A DNA stretch of 52,394 nucleotides. Source: JADHLJ01 sp038118725 (GTDB lineage Bacteria > Pseudomonadota > Alphaproteobacteria > Thalassobaculales > Thalassobaculaceae). Shown in pieces: positions 21,835 to 30,531 of the stretch. The notes under the pieces were generated by a model, which searched no databases, had not been told where the DNA came from, and saw only the letters and a program-made list of their open reading frames with translations. The stretch's first letter is position 1, and each line of letters begins with the position of its first letter. The DNA is taken from NCBI GenBank assembly GCA_038118725.1, contig JAYOIK010000030.1:1-52394 (forward strand), given 5' to 3'. A program made the position numbers and the translations under genes.

Positions 21835-22511
21835 GCGAGGCGATCCCTTTCGGCCATCCAAAGGTCCGCGTAGTCAACGTGTCGCCAGTTTTCGAACCAG
21901 GGTCCGCCGCGCGTGAAGTGAATGGCGCCGGGCGGGCGTTCCGGATCCGGGCTATCCCACCCCTCGAGCCAGTTCCAAGTGGGGTCCAGGGCGCCGATCT
22001 CAGAGTCTTCCGCCCATTGGAAGCGATGCAGATAAGCGCCGGATTGCGTGTTCACCGTGTCAACGGTCAGTTCGCGGGTCGCCGGATGTCCGCAATTCAG
22101 CAACATCAGGCTTGACCAATTCTTGCGCGGATAGACCGTCTGGGCCTGGCCGTCCATCTTGACGGTTTCCTTGGGTCGATAGTCGTGTTGCACGCACATC
22201 ACCGCGTAAATGTCGTCCGCCTTCGCGAAAACCTCGGCGACGTCGCGGGTCCAGAGAAAATCGCAATCGCAGAACAAGGCCCAGCCCGCGTACCCCGCTA
22301 GGTGGGGCGTCAGGAAACGGGTGTAGGTGAATTCGGTCGAGGCCAGGGGATCCACATCCCGGCGGTATAAACCGCGTTCCCTGAGGTCGTCCTGGATGAT
22401 CGGCACGATATCCAACGGGGCGCTCGAATGGCGCTCAAGTGACGCGCGGCAGACGTCATAGGCCTCCGGCTCCCGACTGTCCCATCCAACGAATATCCGC
22501 GGCGCGCTCAT
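21831..22511 (-). CDS. GT8-like glycosyltransferase
   Basis: A 226-residue protein with features of GT-A fold glycosyltransferases. N terminus RIFVGWDSREPEAYDVC, then STEFTYTRFLTPHLAGY and the metal-binding DxD-like FCDCDFLW, then YPRKNWSSLMLLNCGH and a C-terminal GAIHFTRGGPWF. It resembles GT8-like proteins found near polysaccharide loci; donor and acceptor are unknown. The start is the ATG at 22511, because the longer frame adds residues unlike the family. It is the only minus-strand gene inside the glycan cluster and overlaps the TPR gene by four bases at the stops. Confidence 0.7.
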   Translation of the reverse strand: MSAPRIFVGWDSREPEAYDVCRASLERHSSAPLDIVPIIQDDLRERGLYRRDVDPLASTEFTYTRFLTPHLAGYAGWALFCDCDFLWTRDVAEVFAKADDIYAVMCVQHDYRPKETVKMDGQAQTVYPRKNWSSLMLLNCGHPATRELTVDTVNTQSGAYLHRFQWAEDSEIGALDPTWNWLEGWDSPDPERPPGAIHFTRGGPWFENWRHVDYADLWMAERDRLA

Positions 22512-22682
22512 TCCGTTCTCCGACCCCGACCCGGGAACGGCGAGTGATAGCGAACCGGCATGGTCAAGGCAACGCGGCAATCCGTCTCGATTACCCGCCA
22601 CTCTCGACATCCAACCCTATCTCGGATAAAGCCAAGCGCTGATTGGAATGTTGGTTTCATCCTTGGTTTGGCCTTTCCGCGA

Positions 22683-24353
22683 ATGTCCCCACGACCTAAT
22701 TGCGCGATCAACTATCACCCCGACGGTTACAAGGCGGATCGGGAACAGGTGAAGGGCCGACACGCCGCCGGCGCCGGTTTCCTGAAAGGCTTCATCGATC
22801 ACTCCGAGGTTGATCGACTCGTCGCCATGACCCCGTCCAAGGCGCATTTCGAGGATTTTCGAAACGTTACCCGGGCGCTTGATCCCAAGGGACGTGAAGC
22901 GGTTTGGGCCCGCCCGCTGGACGCGCGAACCTTGCGCGAGGTCGGGGCGGTATTCATGCCCGGGCCGGGATTCGATGAAGAGGCGTGGCATCGTCGGCTC
23001 GCGAATGAAAGGGATTACAGTCTCTGTGGCCTGACCCATACCGTCGCCTCGGATCGGGTCATTAACGCGCTGGGTCGATATCTGGTCGCGCCAACACAGC
23101 CCTGGGACGCGCTCATTTGTACCTCCACGTCGGTGCGGGCGGTCGTCGAACGCGTTATCGAGAGTCACGCGGAGTACCTCGCCGCGCGAAGTGGGGTCCG
23201 TTTCAAGAATCCCGTCCGACTTCCGGTGATCCCGCTTGGGGTCGATTGTGATTTTCATGCTCGGACGGATGCCAAGCAGAGCGCCGGCGCGGATCTGCGG
23301 CGGCGCTTGGGTATCGGCGAGGATGATCTGGCGGCATTGTTTCTCGGTCGCCTTTCGTTTCACGCCAAGGCGCATCCGACGCCGATGTTCATGGCGATGG
23401 AGCGCGCGGCGCGGCAAACCCCGGGCCAGACCCTTCATCTCGTGATCGTCGGACAATTCCCCAACCAGTGGATCGAAAAGGAGTTCAAGGACGCGGCCAA
23501 GCGCTTCTGCCAGAACGCGCGGGTTCATATCCTGGACGGAGCGAGCAACGATATCGTGCGCGCGGCTTGGAGTGGCTCGGATATCTTCATTTCGCTCTCC
23601 GACAACATTCAGGAAAGCTTTGGGCTCACCCCGATCGAGGCCATGGCCGCCGGCCTGCCCTGTGTCGTATCGGATTATGACGGCTATAAGGATACGGTTG
23701 TCGATGGCGAGACCGGTTTTCGGATACCGACCCTCGCGCCGGGCCCGGGCGCCGGCGTCGATATCGCCGATCGATACGGTATCGGTCTGGATACCTACGA
23801 CCGTTTCATCGGCATTGCCGCCTTGTCGACCATGACGGATATCGATGCCTGTGCCGAGGCGATCAGTCGTCTGGCGAATGACCGGGAACTGCGGGCCCGC
23901 ATGAGCGCGGCCGGCGTGGAGCGGGCAAGGCGCCTCTATGATTGGCGGGTCGTCGTCGGGGCCTACCAGGATCTTTGGGCGGAACTCGCGGAGATCAGGT
24001 CGGGCGCCAAGGGTATCGGAATTCGCGACCACGCGACACAATCCGCGAAAACCGACTTCCCCGACCCGTTTGACATGTTTCAAGGCCATCCAACCTCGCT
24101 TTTGACCGAGAGCAGCACGGTCGGCTTCAAGAGCAAGTCCCCGGCGCGGGATCTCGAGGTCGTGCGTATGGGGGAGTTGCATACTTTCGTGTCCTATGCA
24201 CTTCTACCCGAGCCATCGCTTGACGCGCTGATGACGGAGTTGAGTGGAGGGCCAAAAAGAGTCGGAGATCTCGCCGCCTCCCAACAGGATCGGCGAAAAC
24301 TGCTCCGTACTCTCGCATGGCTTGGAAAGTTTGATCTGGTGGAGTTCCAATGA
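22683..24353 (+). CDS. Glycosyltransferase family 4 protein with C-terminal extension
   Basis: GT-B glycosyltransferase. The donor-binding half is clear: ALFLGRLSFHAKAHPTPMF, VHILDGASNDIVRAAWSGSD, and the EX7E motif ESFGLTPIEAMAAGLP followed by SDYDGYKDTVVDGETGF. About 110 extra residues follow the GT domain, ending in a helical segment (RRKLLRTLAWLGKFDLVEFQ) that I do not recognise. The ATG at 22683 gives 556 residues; the open frame continues upstream to 22560, but those residues look non-coding and no start has a good ribosome site. The stop overlaps the next ATG (ATGA at 24350). Confidence 0.83.
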   Translation: MSPRPNCAINYHPDGYKADREQVKGRHAAGAGFLKGFIDHSEVDRLVAMTPSKAHFEDFRNVTRALDPKGREAVWARPLDARTLREVGAVFMPGPGFDEEAWHRRLANERDYSLCGLTHTVASDRVINALGRYLVAPTQPWDALICTSTSVRAVVERVIESHAEYLAARSGVRFKNPVRLPVIPLGVDCDFHARTDAKQSAGADLRRRLGIGEDDLAALFLGRLSFHAKAHPTPMFMAMERAARQTPGQTLHLVIVGQFPNQWIEKEFKDAAKRFCQNARVHILDGASNDIVRAAWSGSDIFISLSDNIQESFGLTPIEAMAAGLPCVVSDYDGYKDTVVDGETGFRIPTLAPGPGAGVDIADRYGIGLDTYDRFIGIAALSTMTDIDACAEAISRLANDRELRARMSAAGVERARRLYDWRVVVGAYQDLWAELAEIRSGAKGIGIRDHATQSAKTDFPDPFDMFQGHPTSLLTESSTVGFKSKSPARDLEVVRMGELHTFVSYALLPEPSLDALMTELSGGPKRVGDLAASQQDRRKLLRTLAWLGKFDLVEFQ

Positions 24354-26146
24354 GTGACGTGGCGCAAGCGGATGTGAAACCACGCCGGCCAGTCGCCCAT
24401 TATTGGCGCGACGCCGACAGGTTGATCGAGGCGAACAAACTGTCCGAGGCCAAAGCCTTGCTGGCGGAAGGTATCGGCGCCTATGCCAAGGACAACGGCC
24501 TGCAATGGCGCATGGCGGATGTTGAGTTCCGTGGAGGGCACCCGGACGCGGCGAAGCAAAGAATGGTTCGCGCCGGCAACGCCAATCCCGGAGGATGCGA
24601 TGGCGCGTTTTTCAACGCCGGGGCGCGGTTGGGGCGGGCCACCAAGGATTCGAACTTCGCCGAAGGCATGGTGAAGGCCGGCCTTGAACGATTCCCGCTT
24701 AATCCCGGCTTGCGTCATCATGCCGGAACGTTGCTCGCCGATACCGGACGTCATGACGCCGCGGTGGAGCACCTCGAGGCGGCGGTCAACATGGATCCGA
24801 CAAACGCGTCGGCGCTGAATGCCCTGGGGTACTCGCTGGAGCAGATCGGTGAGTTTGAGCGCGCCAATCGAGTGCTGCGCAATGCCTTGGCCCGGGTAAC
24901 CCCCGAGATCGGTTTTAACGTTCTCGTCAACCTCGGCAACGTCGCGCAGAAACGAGGCGAGCTGGCCGATGGGCGTGGCTATTACGAGCGCGCCCTGAAG
25001 TTGCGACAGCCGGGATATCTCTACGCGAACTTCGGCGCTTTGCTGCGAAAGTCACACGACTTCGACCTTGCCCTCACGGTCTATCGCAAGGGCTTGGTGA
25101 TCGATCCCGGCGCGGGCGGTTCCTACTACAATCTGGCGAATCTCCATAAGGAAGTCGGCGAACTGGATCACGCAATCCAGGCCTATCGGCGCGGGATCAA
25201 CATCAATCCCGAGGGGCCGTCTCTCCACTGGAACCTCTCGCTGACCTATCTTGGCGCGGGACGTCTTCGCGAGGGGTTCGAGGAGTATGAATGGCGCTGG
25301 CGCTATGACGGTTTCCCGTCGCGTCGGAGGAACTTCATGCAGCCGCAATGGAGTGGCGAGCCGCTCGCCGGGCGCACCTTGTTGGTGCATGCCGAGCAGG
25401 GGATCGGCGACCATTTGCAATTCGCTCGGTTCATTCCCGTGCTCGCGAAGCTGGACGGCCGGGTGATCGTCGAATGTCACGAGCCGCTGATGCGCTTGTT
25501 TCAGCACTATGCCGGCGATGTCGAGATTGTCGAGCGCTTGAAACAGCCCGATGATTTTGATCTCCACCTTCCCTTGCTGAGCGCGCCGTTGGCGCTAGGC
25601 GTTGATTCCTTGGAGGATCTTCCCGGGGCACCTTTCCTGGCGCCACCGGAGGATTGGACGTTCGACATACCAGAGGCCAAGGAGGGCGCCTTCAAGGTTG
25701 GCATTATCTGGGGCGGCAATCCGAATTTTCCGGGGGACGGCGAGCGTTCCGCCAAGCTCGACTACTATCTACCCTTGCTGAAGAACAAGCGCGTGCAGCT
25801 CTTTAGTCTGCAAAAAGGCGAGCGGGAGCCGGAGTTGAAGGACGCGCCAAAAGAGATCGTGCGTCTGAGCGATAGAATAAGCGACTTTTGTGACACCGCC
25901 TCGATCATGACGCAGATGGATCTCGTCATCACCACCTGTACCTCGACGGCGCATCTCGCGGGTGCGTTGGGCGTGCCGGTCTGGGTCGCGCTGCATCACA
26001 ATCCGGACTGGCGTTGGTTGCGGCATCGCGAGGATAGCCCCTGGTATCCGAGCGCGCGGCTGTTTCAACAGAAAACCCCCGGCGATTGGAAAGGCGTGTT
26101 CAAATCCATCGAGCGGGCCTTGAAGAAATTGACCGCCAAACGTTGA
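24350..26146 (+). CDS. TPR protein with GT9-like C-terminal domain
   Basis: The 598 residues comprise at least six TPR units (for example NLGNVAQKRGELADGRGYYE and YYNLANLHKEVGELDHAIQA) up to about residue 320. A well-preserved GT9-like domain follows: TLLVHAEQGIGDHLQFARFI, VGIIWGGNPNFPGD, DLVITTCTSTAHLAGALGVP and WRWLRHREDSPWYPS. This is the architecture of putative O-linked or heptosyl-type transferases with TPR substrate recognition; the true activity is unknown. The ATGA overlap with the GT4 gene upstream shows operon membership. It is the most intact of the three TPR/GT9-like proteins in this window. Confidence 0.82.
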   Translation: MSDVAQADVKPRRPVAHYWRDADRLIEANKLSEAKALLAEGIGAYAKDNGLQWRMADVEFRGGHPDAAKQRMVRAGNANPGGCDGAFFNAGARLGRATKDSNFAEGMVKAGLERFPLNPGLRHHAGTLLADTGRHDAAVEHLEAAVNMDPTNASALNALGYSLEQIGEFERANRVLRNALARVTPEIGFNVLVNLGNVAQKRGELADGRGYYERALKLRQPGYLYANFGALLRKSHDFDLALTVYRKGLVIDPGAGGSYYNLANLHKEVGELDHAIQAYRRGININPEGPSLHWNLSLTYLGAGRLREGFEEYEWRWRYDGFPSRRRNFMQPQWSGEPLAGRTLLVHAEQGIGDHLQFARFIPVLAKLDGRVIVECHEPLMRLFQHYAGDVEIVERLKQPDDFDLHLPLLSAPLALGVDSLEDLPGAPFLAPPEDWTFDIPEAKEGAFKVGIIWGGNPNFPGDGERSAKLDYYLPLLKNKRVQLFSLQKGEREPELKDAPKEIVRLSDRISDFCDTASIMTQMDLVITTCTSTAHLAGALGVPVWVALHHNPDWRWLRHREDSPWYPSARLFQQKTPGDWKGVFKSIERALKKLTAKR

Positions 26147-26158
26147 TTGGACCTACAA

Positions 26159-27367
26159 ATGCCCGGGCGTCGCATTCTTTTTATCTGGGAGCTCGGTGAC
26201 GGTCTGGGGCATGTCTCCCGGATCCTACCCCTGGCGCGACGGCTCCAGGCCGCCGGCGAGACCTGCATGTTCGCGGTTCGAAACGTGGAGAACAGCCATC
26301 GGGTGCTCGACGGGACAGGCATGGCGTTGCTGCAAGCGCCCTTGACCCATCCGGTAACCGACTATGACGGCAAAGCCGCGATCGGCGCCTATGGCGACAT
26401 AATGGAGACGATTGGATACGCGCGCGTCGAGCGATTGCATGCCCTGCTGACCGCGTGGGACGGGCTCTACGAGACCGCGAGCCCGGACCTGATCGTCGCC
26501 GACTACGCGCCGACCGCTCTGCTCGCCGCCAGGGGGCGGATACCGGCGGTGGCGATCGGGGATTGGTTCACCTTGCCGCCGAACACGCTCGCGGCCTTTC
26601 CATACCTGCGAGAAAGCGGACCCAGGATCCCGGAGGCAAAGCTTCTGAGCGTCGTTCAGGAGGCACAGCGGCGCCGTGGGGCATCCGCGCCGGCCGCCAT
26701 GCCTGGCATTCTCGATTGCGCGGCGGCGTTCATCATCACCTTGCCGGAATTGGACCAATACGCCGCCCATCGGCGGCACCCGGCGGTCGGCCCCCTGACG
26801 CCGCTTGCCGAGCCGCTGGAGAACGCGGATCACGAGGTGGATTACTTCGCGTATTTGTCTCTCGGCTTCCGGCCGACGGTCAAGGTGCTTGAGGCGCTGG
26901 CGAAGATGCCACTTCGGGGCAGTATCTATCTCCGCGACTCCTCGGCCTTGCAGCGCGACTCGTGGCGTGAACGGGGACTGACGATTCACGACGGACCGCA
27001 GGATATGAGGGAAATGGCGCGTCAAAGCGCGGTGATGATCCATCACGGCGGGCTGGGCACGATCGAAACCGTGTTCGCCTTGGGGCGCCCTCAGATGCTG
27101 GTTCCCAGACATCTGGAGCAGGGCGTGAACGCGGCCATGGCCGGGCGGCTAAGATTGGCCGTCGGCATGCAAACCGGCGGGCGTTTCCAGGAGGAACATG
27201 TCTCCGAGGCGCTGCGACACGCCTTGGAATCCAAGGATCTACGGGACAACGCGACCAGGAAGGCCGAGGAATTGGCCAAACGGGCGCCGTTCAACGCGCT
27301 TGAACCGGTCGCTGAATTCTGTTTAACCACGCTGGCGACGGGCATCCAGCAAGCGAAGGGATCATAA
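26159..27367 (+). CDS. GT1/MurG-like glycosyltransferase
   Basis: A 402-residue GT-B enzyme resembling UDP-glucuronosyl/MurG-type transferases. The N terminus has a glycine-rich acceptor loop (RILFIWELGDGLGHVSRILP). The C-terminal nucleotide-binding region reads VMIHHGGLGTIETVFALGRP, then LVPRHLEQGVNAAMAGRL. The start is the ATG at 26159; a TTG four codons earlier directly follows the previous stop. Its TAA stop ends one base before the DAHP-synthase-family gene, so these two are almost certainly co-translated. Confidence 0.82.
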   Translation: MPGRRILFIWELGDGLGHVSRILPLARRLQAAGETCMFAVRNVENSHRVLDGTGMALLQAPLTHPVTDYDGKAAIGAYGDIMETIGYARVERLHALLTAWDGLYETASPDLIVADYAPTALLAARGRIPAVAIGDWFTLPPNTLAAFPYLRESGPRIPEAKLLSVVQEAQRRRGASAPAAMPGILDCAAAFIITLPELDQYAAHRRHPAVGPLTPLAEPLENADHEVDYFAYLSLGFRPTVKVLEALAKMPLRGSIYLRDSSALQRDSWRERGLTIHDGPQDMREMARQSAVMIHHGGLGTIETVFALGRPQMLVPRHLEQGVNAAMAGRLRLAVGMQTGGRFQEEHVSEALRHALESKDLRDNATRKAEELAKRAPFNALEPVAEFCLTTLATGIQQAKGS

Positions 27368-27368
27368 G

Positions 27369-28277
27369 ATGGCTTTGGACAACAAGATGGCGGGCAAGGA
27401 TCTCAACGATGACGATATCCGCGACAAGATCCCGCTGGTCGCCAAGGATCACCCGGAGCACAAATCCCGCTTTTCGGTGGGCGGCGTCGAGTTCGGCGGG
27501 CCGCTGATTCCCGTTATGGCGGGACCAAACACCGTCGAAAACGAGGAAATGATCGTCAAGACGGCTAAGAGCATCAAGGCGTCGGGCGCGCATTTCCTGC
27601 GGGGCGGTGCCTTCAAGCCGCTGACCTTTCCGTATCGTAGCGAGAAATACTACGAGACCCGAGAGCAAGGCCTGGAATGGCTTCAGGTCGCCAAGAAGGA
27701 AACCGGTCTGCCGATCGTCACCGAGGTGATGGACGTCGCCAAGATCGACGTGGTCGCCAAGAACAGCGACATGCTGCAGATCGGCACCCGCAACATGCAG
27801 AACTACGTCCTGCTGACCGAGGTGGGCAAGACCGGCATGCCGGTGATGCTGAAGCGCGGTTATGGCTCCTCGCTCCGCGACTGGCTCATGGCGGCGGAAT
27901 ATATCGCGCTGGAGCATGACCGCCTGGGACAACAGCAACAGATCGTGCTGTGTGAGCGCGGCGTGGTCTCCAACCACACGCATCGCGCCGGCTCGCGTTT
28001 CCTGCTTGATCTTCAAGTGGTGCCGGCGGCCCAGGACGTTACTCATCTTCCAGTGATGACCGATCCCTCGCACGCGACATTCTGGCAGCCATGGGTGCGC
28101 CCGATGATGCTGGCCTCGATCGGCGCCGGGGCCGACGGCCTGATGCTGGAGGTTCACCCAAACCCGCCGGAAGCCGCCGTCGATCCACTGCAGTGCAGCT
28201 CGCTCGAGCAGTTCGACGAGATGATGAAGGCGATGCGGCCCGTCGCGGCCGCGATTGGGCGCACGCTGGACGCATAG
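27369..28277 (+). CDS. DAHP synthase/KDO8P synthase family condensing enzyme, atypical
   Basis: TIM-barrel enzyme of the type I-beta DAHP synthase family, which joins phosphoenolpyruvate to an aldose phosphate to make a 3-deoxy-2-ulosonic acid phosphate. Motifs in its 302 residues: MAGPNTVEN (50-58), FLRGGAFKPLTFPYRS (76-91), QIGTRNMQN, LKRG (161-164), CERG and DPSHATF (232-238), and EVHPNPPEA. Three of four expected metal ligands are present (H235, E261, D272), but the Cys of the usual AGPCSVE is Asn54. That is the pattern of metal-independent KDO8P synthases. The gene lies one base after a glycosyltransferase and amid sugar genes, so a glycan role is likelier than aromatic amino acid synthesis. 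The acceptor aldose is unknown. Confidence 0.82.
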   Translation: MALDNKMAGKDLNDDDIRDKIPLVAKDHPEHKSRFSVGGVEFGGPLIPVMAGPNTVENEEMIVKTAKSIKASGAHFLRGGAFKPLTFPYRSEKYYETREQGLEWLQVAKKETGLPIVTEVMDVAKIDVVAKNSDMLQIGTRNMQNYVLLTEVGKTGMPVMLKRGYGSSLRDWLMAAEYIALEHDRLGQQQQIVLCERGVVSNHTHRAGSRFLLDLQVVPAAQDVTHLPVMTDPSHATFWQPWVRPMMLASIGAGADGLMLEVHPNPPEAAVDPLQCSSLEQFDEMMKAMRPVAAAIGRTLDA

Positions 28278-28288
28278 ATCCCAATGAC

Positions 28289-28321
28289 GGAGAATCGGGT
28301 CAAGGCGCGACCTGATTCTCC
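28289..28321 (+). terminator. Hairpin after the DAHP-synthase-like gene
   Basis: GGAGAATCGGGTC (28289-28301) can pair with GACCTGATTCTCC (28309-28321) over 13 positions with one G-T wobble and a 7-base loop. It starts 11 bases after the stop codon. No T tract follows. It may attenuate transcription into the downstream methyltransferase and sugar-activation genes. Confidence 0.55.
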
Positions 28322-28364
28322 CGTGCCCTCGGGCGTTCCGGGCCGGATACGGGTGGGAATGTGT

Positions 28365-28398
28365 CCCGGGCTGGAACCTGCCCCGGGCTGGAACCTGC
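28365..28398 (+). repeat. 17-bp perfect tandem duplication before a start codon
   Basis: CCCGGGCTGGAACCTGC occurs twice with no spacer (28365-28381 and 28382-28398), ending one base before the ATG of the methyltransferase at 28400. It lies in the leader and looks like a recent slippage or duplication; it could change expression of that gene. Confidence 0.85.
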
Positions 28399-28399
28399 A

Positions 28400-29551
28400 A
28401 TGACCCATGTTTTGGTCGACGCGCTGATTGATCATTTTCGAAATGTTCCGCGCGACCGCATGGCGCGCGGCGACTTTTATCGGATAAATCACGAGTTCAT
28501 TCAGGTGGCGCGTGAGCAGGGTCTGCACGCGACGGTCGAGGATGCGGCCCGTCTGCTGGAAAGCGGCGTCTCGCCGTCGTTCTGGGCGGAAGTGGCCGGA
28601 TCGCGCGAGACCACTCATGCCGCGCTTCGCCGTGTCGCGGAAATGGAGCCGAGGACGATCCTCGATCAACCCATTCTCGACTTTTTAAGTGGCCGGCCGG
28701 GCGACGCGGTTCGCGGCATCGGAGAGGTTCAGCGTCGCGGCATCGAAAACTTCGGAAAATATCGCTCGATACTAAACCGCGGCGAGGACCGCGGGCTGGC
28801 TATCTGGCAGGTCATGAACCCGTTCTACTTCCTTTGGGCGTCGCTGCCGGTCGCCAGGGCCGCGCCCAGCGATCGATGGCGCGAGGATCAGTTCAACAAC
28901 GAACCTGAATCAGTGGCGGATTCTTCGCGATCGGCGAACGAGCGCACCCTCGTGGAGTTTTTGCGCGATGAACTTGGATCGGCGTTCTGGTCGTCGGCGA
29001 GGCTTTTGGAATGCGGTTGCGGGCATGGCCACACCGCGAGCTTGCTGATCGAGGAACTCGGCGTCGATCCGTCAAGCTACCGTGCCTTTGATCTGCACGA
29101 GAAGCGCGTCGAGCGTACCAGGGCGGTGGTTTCGAGCCATGAGCGGGATGCCGTCCCGCCGTCCGGCGCCACCGCCGGAGGTGAGCGGTTTATATCCCTG
29201 GACATTCTCGCGGAGGGCGCGGTGGAACGTATTCGGGGGCTGGGCGAGGTCGATGTGGTCTTCTCGACGAGCTTCACCAATGTGTTCGACGATGGGCAAC
29301 TCCCGCTTGTGCTGGGGCGCATGACGTTGCCCAAGCCGGAAGTGATCGTTGATATCTCGGTGACGACCAGCTGGGCGTTTTGTATCGGCCGCTTCGACCC
29401 TTCGTCGGCGTATCGCGCGGCGGGCTATCGGTTACGCGCGTCGCGTCTCGAGACCCCCGCGCTCGCGGCGAACGAAACCCACCGTCTTTGGATGCCGCAA
29501 CGCTATTGGTCAAACAGAAACATTTTAATTTACGAGAGAATCCCCGGGTAG
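28400..29551 (+). CDS. Class I SAM-dependent methyltransferase
   Basis: 383 residues. The C-terminal half is a Rossmann methyltransferase with motif I LLECGCGHGHTASLL near residue 210, an acidic motif II in FDLHEKRVERTR and a motif IV-like DVVFSTSFTNVF. The N-terminal about 190 residues are helical and not recognised; they may bind the substrate or a partner. Context suggests methylation of a sugar or glycan end, but this is inference. The ATG at 28400 follows a tandem duplication and has only a weak GGAAC ribosome site. An upstream in-frame start at 28361 would translate the duplication and is less plausible. Confidence 0.75.
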   Translation: MTHVLVDALIDHFRNVPRDRMARGDFYRINHEFIQVAREQGLHATVEDAARLLESGVSPSFWAEVAGSRETTHAALRRVAEMEPRTILDQPILDFLSGRPGDAVRGIGEVQRRGIENFGKYRSILNRGEDRGLAIWQVMNPFYFLWASLPVARAAPSDRWREDQFNNEPESVADSSRSANERTLVEFLRDELGSAFWSSARLLECGCGHGHTASLLIEELGVDPSSYRAFDLHEKRVERTRAVVSSHERDAVPPSGATAGGERFISLDILAEGAVERIRGLGEVDVVFSTSFTNVFDDGQLPLVLGRMTLPKPEVIVDISVTTSWAFCIGRFDPSSAYRAAGYRLRASRLETPALAANETHRLWMPQRYWSNRNILIYERIPG

Positions 29552-29633
29552 GCTGATCAAAAAATTCGGAAAACAGCTTGGCCCCCCGCGAGCCGCGCGG
29601 TAAATCATTGGCGACCCAAAAAGGACAAGGATT

Positions 29634-30524
29634 ATGTCGGACACTCTGTTTCCCGATTTCCTCGACAATTCGGTCACCATGACCACGGCAAAATACGCGG
29701 CGATCCTGGGCCTGGCGCCGTCGAAGGGCGCGCGATCCCCGACGCTCTGGAACGCGGCGTTCGCGGCGGCGGGCTTGGACGCGGTCATGCATCCCTTCGA
29801 TGTGACCGAGGCTAATCTCGCCGGTCTTGTCGCGGCGTTGAAGGCCGACCCGCGCTATATCGGCGGTAGTGTCGCGGTGCCGCACAAGCAAGGCCTGGTG
29901 CCGCTTCTCGACCGATTGGAGCCCGAGGCCGAGCGCATCGGCGCGGTGAACGCCATCTACCGCGATGGTGATGATCTGGTCGGCGCGAATACCGACGGCG
30001 CCGGAGCCTTGGCGCAGTTACGGGAACTCGTCGACGATTTGGATGGCAGGCACGCCATGGTTCTAGGGATGGGCGGCGCCGGTTTGGCGGTCGCGGCCTA
30101 TCTCGCGGACAATGTTGCCTCGCTACGTCTCGCGAACCGAACCATCGAGACGGCGGCCACGTTCGCGGAGCGTCTGGGCGGCAAGGTGCGTGGTGTGCCC
30201 CTGCCGCGATCCTCCGCTGACCTGCGGGGTGTGAATCTCATCGTGAATTGCACGTCGGTCGGTCACCAGGATGGCGATCAGGGGTCATCCCTGGGCGACA
30301 ACAGCGAGACATTGCTGGACGCGATGCCCGACGACACGGTGATCTACGACATCATCTATCAGCCGGCGGAAACCGAATTGCTCCGTCAGGCCAAGGTCAT
30401 TGGCTTGGTCACCTTGAACGGACTCGGAATGAACTTGGATCAGGCGGTTATCGCCTTTGAGAAAGCCAATCCGGGACAGCTTTCCATCGACGCAATTCGT
30501 GATGCCATGCAGGCGGCTGGTTGA
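29634..30524 (+). CDS. Shikimate dehydrogenase-family protein
   Basis: NADP-dependent dehydrogenase of the AroE/YdiB family (296 residues). Substrate-domain motifs: SKGARSPTLWNAAF, VAVPHKQ with the catalytic Lys, and GANTDGAGA. Cofactor domain: VLGMGGAGLAVAAYL, the NADP-selective NRT (LANRTIETA) and NCTSVG. The C-terminal LNGLGMNLDQAV is also typical. It could be a true shikimate dehydrogenase, but it sits in a sugar operon seven bases before a SAF-domain gene and downstream of a DAHP-synthase-family gene. A role on a related cyclic or ulosonic substrate is therefore possible. A good AAGGA ribosome site precedes the ATG; an internal Met at 29679 is a weaker alternative. Confidence 0.85.
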   Translation: MSDTLFPDFLDNSVTMTTAKYAAILGLAPSKGARSPTLWNAAFAAAGLDAVMHPFDVTEANLAGLVAALKADPRYIGGSVAVPHKQGLVPLLDRLEPEAERIGAVNAIYRDGDDLVGANTDGAGALAQLRELVDDLDGRHAMVLGMGGAGLAVAAYLADNVASLRLANRTIETAATFAERLGGKVRGVPLPRSSADLRGVNLIVNCTSVGHQDGDQGSSLGDNSETLLDAMPDDTVIYDIIYQPAETELLRQAKVIGLVTLNGLGMNLDQAVIAFEKANPGQLSIDAIRDAMQAAG

Positions 30525-30531
30525 GCCATAA

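Noticed and set aside
22617..24182. 521-codon minus-strand open frame opposite the GT4 gene
   Set aside because: The plus-strand protein has clear GT4 motifs in order; the antisense translation has none.
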